Part shown: piece after piece, positions 38,467-47,101 of the stretch | How the letters are laid out: the number at the start of each line of letters is the position of its first letter | How positions within the stretch are numbered: the first letter of the stretch is position 1 | Notes under the pieces: model-generated | Told to the model about the DNA's origin: nothing | Databases searched by the model: none | What the model saw: the letters and a program-made list of their open reading frames with translations, nothing else | Translations under genes and position numbers: made by a program | Source of the DNA: Paraburkholderia phenazinium | GTDB lineage: Bacteria > Pseudomonadota > Gammaproteobacteria > Burkholderiales > Burkholderiaceae | Direction: 5' to 3' | DNA length: 64,000 nt | NCBI RefSeq assembly: GCF_900141745.1 | Contig: NZ_FSRM01000001.1 | Span: 3,410,001 to 3,474,000 of the forward strand

Positions 38467-39707
38467 CAGGCCGGCTTATGGTGACAACACGCAGCCTGCG
38501 CGCGCTCGACTGGATGAATTTCTTCGTCGCGAACGTGCAGACCGGCTTTGGTCCGTTCATCGCGTCCTACCTCGCCTCGCACAAGTGGACCCAGGGTGAG
38601 ATCGGCATGGCACTCTCGGTGGGTACGATCAGCGCGATGGTGAGCCAGGTGCCGGCAGGCGCCGCTGTCGACGCAATGAAGAACAAGAAAGGCGCTGCCG
38701 CCTGGGCGATCTTCGCGATCATCTTCTCCGCGGTGCTGCTCGCCAGCAGTCCAACCGTGCTGCCCGTGATCGCCGCGGAAGTCTTCCACGGCTTCGCGAG
38801 CTGCATGCTGGTGCCGGCCATGGCCGCGATCTCGTTCGCTTTGGTCGGACGCCAGAACCTTGGCGACCGGCTCGGGCGCAATGCGCGCTGGGCGTCTATC
38901 GGCAGTGCGATTGCGGCCGGGTTGATGGGGTTATTCGGCGAGTACTTCTCGTCGCGCGCGGTGTTCTGGTTGACCGCTGCGCTCGCCATGCCCGCGCTGA
39001 TTGCGCTGAGCATGGTGCAGAACACTGGCACCGTCGACGCCATGCCCCAGGCCAAGCCAGTTCCGGACGCGGATGAAAAGCGCGAGAGCCTGCGCGAACT
39101 GCTGCGCGACAAGCGCATGCTGATCTTCGCGGCCTGTATCGTGCTGTTCCACCTGTCGAATGCGGCGATGCTCAACCTCGCGGCCGGTGAAGTGACTGCC
39201 GGCATGGGAGACAACGTGCAGCTCGTGATTGCGGCCTGCATCATCGTGCCGCAGGCGATCGTGGCGATGATGTCGCCGTGGGTAGGACGTTCGGCACAAC
39301 GCTGGGGACGCAGGCCGATCCTGCTGTTCGGCTTCGCTGCGCTGCCGGTTCGCGCGCTGCTGTTTGCCGGAATCAGCAGCCCTTATCTGCTGGTGCCGGT
39401 GCAGATGCTCGATGGTTTGAGTGCAGCTGTGTTCGGGGTGATGCTGCCGCTGATCGCTGCGGATGTCGCTGGCGGCAAGGGTCGCTATAACCTGTGTATC
39501 GGGCTGTTCGGTCTGGCGGCCGGGATCGGCGCGACGTTGAGCACGGCAGCGGCGGGTTTCATTGCGGACCGGTTCAGCAATACGGTCAGCTTCTTTGGGC
39601 TCGCCGCGGCTGGGGCGCTGGCGGTGCTGCTCGTGTGGGCGGCCATGCCGGAGACGCGTGAGAGCGAGACTGTGCCGGAGGCGGAAGGGGTGCCCGAGGC
39701 GCGGTAA
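38463..39707 (+). CDS. MFS transporter
   Basis: A 414-residue, 12-span major facilitator protein. Seen: the N-terminal DWMNFFVANVQTGFGPFIASYLASHKWTQGEIG region, a long central loop (PVPDADEKRESLRELLRDKR), WVGRSAQRWGRRPILLFG as the second-half motif A, and a short polar tail. The start ATG shares ATGA with the lipoprotein stop, indicating translational coupling. Substrate unknown. A good terminator follows at 39730. Confidence 0.88.
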   Translation: MTGRLMVTTRSLRALDWMNFFVANVQTGFGPFIASYLASHKWTQGEIGMALSVGTISAMVSQVPAGAAVDAMKNKKGAAAWAIFAIIFSAVLLASSPTVLPVIAAEVFHGFASCMLVPAMAAISFALVGRQNLGDRLGRNARWASIGSAIAAGLMGLFGEYFSSRAVFWLTAALAMPALIALSMVQNTGTVDAMPQAKPVPDADEKRESLRELLRDKRMLIFAACIVLFHLSNAAMLNLAAGEVTAGMGDNVQLVIAACIIVPQAIVAMMSPWVGRSAQRWGRRPILLFGFAALPVRALLFAGISSPYLLVPVQMLDGLSAAVFGVMLPLIAADVAGGKGRYNLCIGLFGLAAGIGATLSTAAAGFIADRFSNTVSFFGLAAAGALAVLLVWAAMPETRESETVPEAEGVPEAR

Positions 39708-39729
39708 TTACAGCGGGTCTGTTGCACAG

Positions 39730-39766
39730 AAAGGCCCGTGTCGCGCGAGCGATACCGGCCTTTTTT
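39730..39766 (+). terminator. Rho-independent terminator after the MFS gene
   Basis: AAAGGCC ... GGCCTTT stem with a short extension and six T residues. It lies between the MFS gene and the convergent argP gene; on the minus strand three T residues also follow the stem, so it may work both ways. Confidence 0.75.
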
Positions 39767-39786
39767 GTTTGCATCAACCAGCCGGT

Positions 39787-40680
39787 TCAATCCAGTAACT
39801 CCGCTGCCCGCTTGCGCAACTCCGTGCCGAAATCGTCCAGCCATCCGATCGACAAGCGCCAGCTCTGCCAGTACAGATCCACATCGACGGGCTTACCGGG
39901 CGCCATATCCACGAGTTCGCCGCTCTCGAGATGCGAGGCGATCATCCGCTCCGGACACAGGCCCCACCCCATTCCCGTGGCGCACGCTCTGAGAAAGCCC
40001 GCAACGTGAGGAATCCAGTGCAACGGCGGATCGACCTCCGCGCGAGTAATCCGGCGCATAAAGCGCTTCTGCAGCTGATCCTTCGGATTGAAGTCGATGC
40101 AAGGCGTGCGCCGCAGCGAATCGCGCGTGACCCCATCGGCGAAGTAGCGCTCGAAGAAATCCGGCGCACACACGGCCAGATAACGCATCCGTCCAAGCCG
40201 TACTGACCGGCAACCCTGCACCGGCTCCGCCTGCGTGGTCACCGCGCCCTGCACGCTGCCATCGCGAATCCGCTGTGCCGTATGATCCTGATCGTCGATG
40301 ACGAGATCGAGCAGCATCTCCCGCTCCACACAGAACCCAGCCACCGCATCGATAAACCACGTGCCGACGCTGTCATCGTTGACCGCCACGCGCAAGGTCG
40401 GCCAGGACTCGACCAACGCTCCCGGCAGCGCAGGCAATCGCCCCGTCAGTTCCGATTCGAGCAACTGCACCCGCTCCGTATGGCGGCACAGCAGCGCGCC
40501 CGAAGTCGTCGCCACACACGGCTGGCCGCGTTTGACGAGCACGCTGCCCACCCGCTCCTCCAGCAATTTCACACGCTGCGACACCGCCGACGGCGTCACG
40601 TTCAGCTCGCTCGCCGCGCGGTCGAACGATCCGTGGCGCACTACAGCAGCCAGCGCATCCAGCAAAGCATAGTCGAGCAT
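39787..40680 (-). CDS. argP: LysR-family regulator ArgP
   Basis: A 297-residue LysR-type regulator of the ArgP/IciA family, the same length as E. coli ArgP. The N terminus (MLDYALLDALAAVVRHGSFD) with recognition helix NVTPSAVSQRVKLLEERVG is characteristic. ArgP activates the lysine/arginine exporter gene argO, here divergent at 98 bp. The ATG at 40680 is chosen because AAGGA lies 6 bases upstream; an ATG 6 bp earlier abuts the ribosome binding site. Confidence 0.93.
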   Translation of the reverse strand: MLDYALLDALAAVVRHGSFDRAASELNVTPSAVSQRVKLLEERVGSVLVKRGQPCVATTSGALLCRHTERVQLLESELTGRLPALPGALVESWPTLRVAVNDDSVGTWFIDAVAGFCVEREMLLDLVIDDQDHTAQRIRDGSVQGAVTTQAEPVQGCRSVRLGRMRYLAVCAPDFFERYFADGVTRDSLRRTPCIDFNPKDQLQKRFMRRITRAEVDPPLHWIPHVAGFLRACATGMGWGLCPERMIASHLESGELVDMAPGKPVDVDLYWQSWRLSIGWLDDFGTELRKRAAELLD

Positions 40681-40778
40681 TAGCATTCCTTAATCGGCAT
40701 TAACTGAATTAGCTTCTCTTACGAGCTGGAAAACCGCAGACTAGCGCCAATTCGTCTCATCCGTCTACTGGATCTCTC

Positions 40779-41423
40779 ATGGATTGGCTTGCTTTCTCCC
40801 ACGGAGCGGCGCTGTGCGCGTCGCTGATCGTCACCATCGGCGCCCAGAACGCCTTCGTGCTGCGCCAAGGCATCATGCGCTCGCACGTCGGCAAGATCGT
40901 GCTGCTGTGCGCGGTATCGGACTTCATCCTGATCGGTGCGGGGGTGGGCGGCGCATCGGCGCTGGTCGAGCGCTATCCGGTGTTCGTCCATGCCATGCTA
41001 TATGTTGGGCTCGCCTACCTTGCCTGGTTCGGCATCAACGCGCTGCGTCGCGCGGTGCGTCCCGGCCATGCCGTGCTCGACGTCAGCGTCTCCGGTGACC
41101 CGACCAACGCGCCGGCAACCACAGCGACGTCCGCACAACGCACCATGCCGATCATCCTGATGACGCTCGCTTTCACGTGGCTCAACCCGCATGTGTATCT
41201 CGACACCTTCCTCCTGATCGGCACAGCCGGCGCCCGCGAAGCACAAACCGGCCGGGTGGCCTTCGCGCTCGGTGCGATGGCGGTCAGCGGCGTGTGGTTC
41301 GTCGGCCTCGGCTACGGCGCGCGAGCACTCGCCCCCCTGTTTCGCCGTGCGACGGCCTGGCGCGTACTCGACGGCGCGATCGGCAGCATGGTTCTGCTGC
41401 TTGCCGTCACGCAATTGCGCTAA
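40779..41423 (+). CDS. argO: LysE/ArgO-family amino-acid exporter
   Basis: A 214-residue LysE-superfamily exporter with about six membrane segments: GAALCASLIVTIGAQNAFVLRQG, the family signature near the N terminus, and LTLAFTWLNPHVYLDTFLLIG later. It should export arginine or lysine out of the cytoplasm. Divergent from argP, whose product is the expected activator. A very strong terminator follows at 41492. Confidence 0.92.
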   Translation: MDWLAFSHGAALCASLIVTIGAQNAFVLRQGIMRSHVGKIVLLCAVSDFILIGAGVGGASALVERYPVFVHAMLYVGLAYLAWFGINALRRAVRPGHAVLDVSVSGDPTNAPATTATSAQRTMPIILMTLAFTWLNPHVYLDTFLLIGTAGAREAQTGRVAFALGAMAVSGVWFVGLGYGARALAPLFRRATAWRVLDGAIGSMVLLLAVTQLR

Positions 41424-41491
41424 GCGAACGCCAGGCAGAGCGAAGCACTCGGCAAACACAAGGACCACTACAGGGCAAACAAAGGACAATC

Positions 41492-41536
41492 AGCGGGACA
41501 GGAAGCCGTAGAATCGTGCTTCCTGTCCCGCTTTTT
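41492..41536 (+). terminator. Strong rho-independent terminator after argO
   Basis: Perfect 15 bp stem (AGCGGGACAGGAAGC paired with GCTTCCTGTCCCGCT), 11-base loop, followed by a T-run. It ends 17 bp before the next LysR gene, insulating it. Confidence 0.88.
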
Positions 41537-41553
41537 GCCTATTCGCCGCCCTC

Positions 41554-42465
41554 ATGGTCAATCCGACGCACTTCGATCTGCATTCCCTGCGCGTGTTTCT
41601 GACGGTCGCCGAAACCGGCAGCCTGACCCGCGCGGCCGAACGCAGCCACATGACGCTCTCCGCCATCAGCAAGCGCATGGCCGATCTCGAACGGGCCACC
41701 GACTGCGCCCTCCTCGTGCGCCATCCGCGCGGCGTCGAACTCACGCCGGCGGGCCACGGGCTGCTGAATCACGCGCTTCAGGTGCTCGACCAGGTCAACC
41801 GCATGGCGAGCGAAATGAGCGACTTTGCCGTCGGCGTACGCGGTCATGTACGGATCTGGGCCAACACATCGGCCATCGTGCAGTTCCTTCCCACCGATCT
41901 GCAGCGCTTTCTCGCCAACAACCCGAGCGTCAAGGTCACGCTCGAAGAACGCCTGAGCGGCGAGGTGATCGAAGCGCTCGGCGCGGGCCGCACCGATCTG
42001 GGCGTATTCGCGGACAACGTCCCCGCGCCGATGGTGGACAAGCGCGTCTACCGGCGCGATCGGTTGATCATACTGGTCCCCGCGGACCATCCGCTGGCGG
42101 GCGTCAAAGAGATCGCCTTTGCCGACACGCTCGAATACGACTACGTCGCCCTGAACGCCGGCAGCTCGTTGCTGCTGCGCATGATGGACGCCGCGCTCGC
42201 CGCCGAAAAGCCGCTGCGGCTGCGCATCCAGATGCGCAGTTTCGACGGCATCTGCCGGATGATTGAAGCCGGCCTCGGCATCGGCATGCTGCCCGCCGCG
42301 GCAGTGCGCCCGGAAATCCTCGCAGCGGGCCTGCGCGCCGTGCAATTGACCGACACCTGGTCCGAACGCACGCTGTGGATCGGTGCGAAGGACGCCAAGG
42401 CGCTCACACCGGAGGCAGCCAGGCTGTTCGATTTCATGGCGGCCATGCCGGCGGCGGCAGGCTGA
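41554..42465 (+). CDS. LysR-family transcriptional regulator
   Basis: A 303-residue LysR-type regulator; DNA-binding segment GSLTRAAERSHMTLSAISKRMADLE in the first 50 residues, then the effector domain. It lies 132 bp upstream of the CaiB-type CoA-transferase gene on the same strand, so it may be the local regulator of that pair. Confidence 0.9.
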   Translation: MVNPTHFDLHSLRVFLTVAETGSLTRAAERSHMTLSAISKRMADLERATDCALLVRHPRGVELTPAGHGLLNHALQVLDQVNRMASEMSDFAVGVRGHVRIWANTSAIVQFLPTDLQRFLANNPSVKVTLEERLSGEVIEALGAGRTDLGVFADNVPAPMVDKRVYRRDRLIILVPADHPLAGVKEIAFADTLEYDYVALNAGSSLLLRMMDAALAAEKPLRLRIQMRSFDGICRMIEAGLGIGMLPAAAVRPEILAAGLRAVQLTDTWSERTLWIGAKDAKALTPEAARLFDFMAAMPAAAG

Positions 42466-42597
42466 GCGGAGCCTGGCCGGCAGGCGCCGCCGCGCCCTTT
42501 CCACCCGGGAAAGGGTCCGTGAAGAATCCGACATTCCCAGCGCCGCCGCGCTGCGTCACTATCCTGTTCAACGGAACACACTCGATGGAGACGCAGC

Positions 42598-43788
42598 ATG
42601 GCTGGACCGCTCGACGGGATCCGCGTCCTTGAACTCGGACAACTGATTGCAGGCCCGTTCGCGAGCCGGATGCTCGCCGAATTCGGCGCCGACGTCATCA
42701 AGATCGAAACGCCCGTGACGGGCGACCCGCTGCGCAAATGGCGCATGCTGCATGAAGGCACCTCCGTATGGTGGGCAGCGCAATCGCGCAATAAACGTTC
42801 GGTGACGCTGAACCTGAGAGACCCTGAAGGCCAGGATATTGCACGACGCCTCGCCGCCGAGGCCGACGTCGTCATCGAAAACTTCCGCCCTGGCGCACTC
42901 GAAGGCTGGGGCCTCGGCTGGGACACACTGCATACGCTGAACCCCAGGCTCGTGATGCTGCGCGTCTCCGGCTACGGCCAGACTGGCCCGTATCGCGACC
43001 TGCCTGGCTTCGGCGTGATCGGCGAAGCAATGGGCGGCCTGCGTCACCTGAGCGGCGAACCGGGCCGCACGCCGGTGCGCGTCGGCGTGTCGATCGGCGA
43101 TTCGCTCGCTGCCCTGCATGGCGTGATCGGCATCCTGCTGGCGTTGCGTCATCGCGACCAGAACGGCGGTGAAGGCCAGATGGTCGACGTCGCCCTGTAC
43201 GAATCGGTCTTCAACATGATGGAGAGCCTGCTGCCCGAATACTCCGTGTTTGGCGCGGTCCGCCAGGCGGCGGGCAGCAGCCTGCCAGGCATTGCGCCGA
43301 GCAATGCCTATCGCTGCCGCGACGGCAAATTCGCGCTGATTGCCGGCAACGGTGACAGCATCTTCCGACGTCTGATGGAAGTGATCGAGCGCTCCGACCT
43401 TGGTGAGGATCCGGCGCTCGCGCAAAACGATGGCCGGGTCGCGAACGTCGAACGGATCGATGCAGCCATAAGCGCCTGGACGGAACAGCGTTCGCTCGAC
43501 GAGGTGCTGGCGCATCTGAACGAAGCGCGCATTCCGGCCGGCAAGATCTACGATGTCGCCGACATTGCTGCCGATCCGCACTACCGTGCCCGCGAAATGA
43601 TTGTGGATAGCACGCTCGCCGACGGCACACCGGTGCAAGTCCCCGGCGTTTTGCCGAAACTGAACGCCACTCCGGGCACGATCCGCACACTCGCGCCCGA
43701 ACTCGGCCAGCATACCGATGAGGTGCTCGCCACCCTCGGCCTGGACGATGCCAAACGCGCCGCGCTGCGCGAACGCGGCATCATCTGA
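42598..43788 (+). CDS. CaiB/BaiF family CoA-transferase
   Basis: A 396-residue class III (family III) CoA-transferase. Seen: MAGPLDGIRVLELGQLIAGPFASRMLAEFGADVIKIE at the N terminus, NKRSVTLNLRDPEGQ, and Asp168 in GVSIGDSL, the residue that forms the acyl-aspartyl anhydride. It moves CoA between carboxylic acids; the partner acid is not given by sequence. The HMG-CoA-lyase-like gene follows at 22 bp, so the likely substrate is a branched hydroxy-dicarboxylate such as hydroxymethylglutarate or citramalate (inference). Confidence 0.92.
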   Translation: MAGPLDGIRVLELGQLIAGPFASRMLAEFGADVIKIETPVTGDPLRKWRMLHEGTSVWWAAQSRNKRSVTLNLRDPEGQDIARRLAAEADVVIENFRPGALEGWGLGWDTLHTLNPRLVMLRVSGYGQTGPYRDLPGFGVIGEAMGGLRHLSGEPGRTPVRVGVSIGDSLAALHGVIGILLALRHRDQNGGEGQMVDVALYESVFNMMESLLPEYSVFGAVRQAAGSSLPGIAPSNAYRCRDGKFALIAGNGDSIFRRLMEVIERSDLGEDPALAQNDGRVANVERIDAAISAWTEQRSLDEVLAHLNEARIPAGKIYDVADIAADPHYRAREMIVDSTLADGTPVQVPGVLPKLNATPGTIRTLAPELGQHTDEVLATLGLDDAKRAALRERGII

Positions 43789-43810
43789 ACAAGTATTCAG
43801 GAGACCTTCG

Positions 43811-44761
43811 ATGAGCGCCACCCGCCCTCGCCTGTACATCCAGGAAGTCGCCACCCGCGACGGCTTCCAGAACGAAGCCCGCTTCATTGAAACCGACGAC
43901 AAGGTTGCCTTGATCGATCGACTGAGTGCCTGCGGTTTCGCCAAAATCGAAGTGACTTCGTTCACCTCGCCGCGCGCCATTCCGGCGCTGCGCGATGCCG
44001 AAGCGGTAATGCATCGCATCGAGCGCCGCGCCGGTGTGGTCTATACCGTACTGGTGCCGAACGTGCGCGGTGCCGAACGCGCGTTGTCATGCGATGTCGA
44101 CGAAGTCAATCTGGTGATGTCGGTCAGCGAAAGCCACAATCGGGCAAATCTGCGCATGAGCCGGGAAGAATCGTTCGCACAACTGCGGGATGTGATCGAA
44201 GTAGTGAGCCGCACGCGAGTAGCGATTAACGTGTCGCTGTCGACCGCGTTTGGCTGCCCCATGGAGGGCGACGTTGCGGAAGACGAAGTGCTGAGCTGGG
44301 TTGCGCGCTTCGCCACGCTCGGCGTGCACGGGGTCACGCTGTGCGACACGACCGGCATGGCGTATCCCAACCAGGTCCGGCAACTGGCACAACGCACGCG
44401 CGATGAATTCGCCGGACTGGAAACCACGCTGCACTTTCACAACACGCGGGGGATGGCGCTCGCCAACACGCTGGCTGCATTGGACGCAGGCATCGACCGC
44501 TTCGACGCCTCGCTGGGCGGCCTGGGCGGTTGTCCCTATGCACCGGGCGCGACGGGGAACGTGTGCACCGAAGAACTCGTGCATATGCTGGAACTGAACG
44601 GCTACGATACCGGTGTCGATCTCACCCAGGTGTTGCAGGCTGCCGCACATTTGCCAGGGCTGATCGGCCACGACGTACCGAGCCAGTTGCTCAAGGCCGG
44701 CCGGCGGCTCGATCTGCATCCGGCTCCGGATGCGGGTGAGCAGCGACCTTCCGCGGCCTGA
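43811..44761 (+). CDS. Hydroxymethylglutaryl-CoA lyase-like enzyme
   Basis: A 316-residue DRE-TIM metallolyase. The N-terminal EVATRDGFQNE carries the catalytic Arg-Asp; TLCDTTGMA and LHFHNTRGMALAN hold metal-binding His residues; and SLGGLGGCPYAPGATGN is the HMG-CoA lyase signature with its catalytic Cys. It cleaves a 3-hydroxy-3-methyl-acyl-CoA to acetyl-CoA or pyruvate plus a ketone or keto acid; true HMG-CoA lyase and citramalyl-CoA-type activity are both possible. Ribosome binding site CAGGAGACC precedes the ATG. Paired with a CoA-transferase. Confidence 0.9.
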   Translation: MSATRPRLYIQEVATRDGFQNEARFIETDDKVALIDRLSACGFAKIEVTSFTSPRAIPALRDAEAVMHRIERRAGVVYTVLVPNVRGAERALSCDVDEVNLVMSVSESHNRANLRMSREESFAQLRDVIEVVSRTRVAINVSLSTAFGCPMEGDVAEDEVLSWVARFATLGVHGVTLCDTTGMAYPNQVRQLAQRTRDEFAGLETTLHFHNTRGMALANTLAALDAGIDRFDASLGGLGGCPYAPGATGNVCTEELVHMLELNGYDTGVDLTQVLQAAAHLPGLIGHDVPSQLLKAGRRLDLHPAPDAGEQRPSAA

Positions 44762-44779
44762 ACGGCGGCGTTCCGCTCG

Positions 44780-45718
44780 TCAGGGCTGCGCGCCCGGTAT
44801 CTCGTCAGGGCAGATTCCCGCACGTCCGACTCCAACGGTCTGCAGCGCGCCGTCAGCCACATACGGCACCAACCCGTCCTTGCAGATTTTCAGCACGGTG
44901 TCGCGCGTGCATTGTTCGTCGCCGGGAGCACAGTAGTCGATTGCGATCACTGGCAACTCATATTTTTCGCTCACAACCCTCGCCTGCCCCAGCAGCCAGT
45001 CGCGGTCTGCCTGTGACACCGTCGTATAACGCTGGTTCGGCTGATCCCAGCCGCTGTAGAGCGATTCGAAGGCCACCGCGTACACGAGATCGTGCACCTG
45101 CGGCAGGATCTCGAAGCCGCGGTTAAACATCAATCTGGCTCGTGGATAGCGCTTCTTGATCGCGCGGATCACCTCCACCAGTCCTGCTTGCTGGCGGGCG
45201 CGGTCTGCATCGGTTTTGGCGATCAGTTGATACGAATCGAGCGTATCCAGAAAGAAGCCGCGATAGCCTTTACGCCAGAGCGGCGCAATCACCTGCTTCA
45301 CATAGAACGCTGGCCAGCCGGGTGCGTCCTGATCGACGACCTTCGACGCCCACGCGGGGTTATTGCCAGCCAGCCAGTCCTGCGGCATCGCAGCGTAGTA
45401 GGCGCGTTGCGGCGTGACTTCGCCGACGCTGACGTATGCGAACCAGGCGATATGGCGATTATGTTGGATTGCAGGATCGAGGTTGCTATCCGGCTCGACC
45501 ACCACCACATCGAATCCGGACAGTGCCTCGACAGGTACCTTGTCGCCGTAAAAGAACGCCACTGAGGGCTGCATGGAAGCATTCGCCGCCGTGGCGGAGT
45601 GACTCCCCGCGCTGGCGGCGCTCTGGGCTTGCGCGAGAGGTCCCAGTCCGGCGGCCGTGCCGAAGCAGGCCACCCAGGCAGCGAAGCGGCACAGCGCGCG
45701 CACCATAAACATTCGCAT
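44780..45718 (-). CDS. Stand-alone PelA-type glycoside hydrolase (endo-alpha-1,4-polygalactosaminidase-like)
   Basis: A 312-residue exported TIM-barrel hydrolase resembling the GH114-like (now PelA hydrolase/GH166-like) domain, predicted to cut partially deacetylated alpha-1,4-galactosaminoglycan (Pel). Signal peptide to about residue 32. Catalytic candidates are Asp158 in GFFLDTLD and Glu218 in VAFESLYSGWD; the YVSVGE element (95-100) and FNRGFE are also intact. It lies 9 bp after pelG on the same strand, so it is the eighth gene of the pel operon. P. aeruginosa pel has no such gene; there the activity resides in PelA. The PelA of this locus has lost these motifs. Confidence 0.88.
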   Translation of the reverse strand: MRMFMVRALCRFAAWVACFGTAAGLGPLAQAQSAASAGSHSATAANASMQPSVAFFYGDKVPVEALSGFDVVVVEPDSNLDPAIQHNRHIAWFAYVSVGEVTPQRAYYAAMPQDWLAGNNPAWASKVVDQDAPGWPAFYVKQVIAPLWRKGYRGFFLDTLDSYQLIAKTDADRARQQAGLVEVIRAIKKRYPRARLMFNRGFEILPQVHDLVYAVAFESLYSGWDQPNQRYTTVSQADRDWLLGQARVVSEKYELPVIAIDYCAPGDEQCTRDTVLKICKDGLVPYVADGALQTVGVGRAGICPDEIPGAQP

Positions 45719-45727
45719 CCCGCACTA

Positions 45728-47101
45728 TCAGTTATGCAGCATGTAGGTTTCGTATTCGAGTTTGGCGAACTTGCGATCCAGCGTCAGCACCGCGCCGACT
45801 ACCAGAATCAGCAGCGCCAAAGCAAAACCATACCCATACGTATTGGGACTCATCTGCAACGTGATCCACGTCAGCGCGCCGTTGAGCACCACAAACGCCA
45901 CACACAGCTTCAACACCGTACGTCGTGCATCCAGATAGAAGAACACGTTCAGGAGACCCAACAGCACCACCTGCAGACTGGCCGCAATCACGTCGACGGT
46001 GAGAAGCGGCATGTATAGCGGCGAAATATTCAGCGCCGCGAGCACGTTCGACCCAAAAGCGAAAATCAGCAGCAGCACGACAACCTGAATCTTGATGATC
46101 TCATACAGACCCGCACGCACGCTGCCCACCATCATGTCGCGCATATCGTTGATGTGGCGCAGCGTCGCGCCGCTGCGCACGGCATCGTAGAACGCGTCGT
46201 AATACTCGACGAAGTCCGCCTCGATACGCACCAGGAAGGTCGCCATGCCAGGCATCACGCACACATAGGCGATGAACACCGGGATATCGTAGATCACCGA
46301 TGCATGCAGCGGCCCGATGACCGGCGCGCCCGTGCCTGGCGAATACCAGAACATGAACTTGTCGAGCCACACGCCGAGATTGAAGAACAGCCCCACCAGC
46401 GCGAGCGTCGGATAAGCGAAGCGCTTGTCGAACACCTCGAAGGAAATCAGCCGGCCGCTGCGGTAGTTACGGTAGATCAATCCGGACAGACCGCCCAGCA
46501 ACACCAGGTGGCCCGCAACAAAGCCGCCGAGCAGCCCCGACAGGCCGTGCCGGTTGAGCATCAGCGCGAACGCGACGGTGCAGCCGTAGCCGATCAGAAA
46601 CACAAACAGGATCTGCCGGTACTGCTTGACGCTGGAGAGAAAAATCACGGCGATCCAGATGTTGCTGATCACCACGAAACCCGCCACCATCAGCACGCGA
46701 TAGGCCAAAGGCTCGCTCTTGAACCCCACCAGCATTGCCACCACGCCCACCAGCCCGGAAGCGATCGTGCTGACCAGCACGACCCCGTTGTAGTTCGACA
46801 GCACCAGATCGTCGCGCTTTTCAAACAGGCGGTCGGAGATGAAACGCGTAAACGACAGTTGCAGCGGACCCGTCAAAATCAGGCTCAGCGCAATCAGATA
46901 CGTCACCGATATCTGAAACTGCACGATCGCGTATTTCGGTATCACGAACGCGAGGCTCATCACCCCGATGATCAGGATACCGAAGATCGACAGGATCAAC
47001 GGCCCCGAGCTGATCAGGCCAGCGTAGGCGTAAGCCCGCGCGACACCGAACAGCGTGTCGTGCTTGAGGATCTTGCGCAGTTCGAAACCAATCCCGGCCA
47101 T
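45728..47101 (-). CDS. pelG: Pel polysaccharide membrane protein PelG
   Basis: A 457-residue, about 12-span membrane protein of the PelG family (MOP flippase-like), expected to move Pel across the inner membrane with PelD, PelE and PelF. Start MAGIGFELRKILKHDTLFG is the conserved N terminus. It begins at 47101, sharing a base with the pelF stop (TAATG), so the frame open further upstream is not part of it. Length matches the family. Confidence 0.95.
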   Translation of the reverse strand: MAGIGFELRKILKHDTLFGVARAYAYAGLISSGPLILSIFGILIIGVMSLAFVIPKYAIVQFQISVTYLIALSLILTGPLQLSFTRFISDRLFEKRDDLVLSNYNGVVLVSTIASGLVGVVAMLVGFKSEPLAYRVLMVAGFVVISNIWIAVIFLSSVKQYRQILFVFLIGYGCTVAFALMLNRHGLSGLLGGFVAGHLVLLGGLSGLIYRNYRSGRLISFEVFDKRFAYPTLALVGLFFNLGVWLDKFMFWYSPGTGAPVIGPLHASVIYDIPVFIAYVCVMPGMATFLVRIEADFVEYYDAFYDAVRSGATLRHINDMRDMMVGSVRAGLYEIIKIQVVVLLLIFAFGSNVLAALNISPLYMPLLTVDVIAASLQVVLLGLLNVFFYLDARRTVLKLCVAFVVLNGALTWITLQMSPNTYGYGFALALLILVVGAVLTLDRKFAKLEYETYMLHN

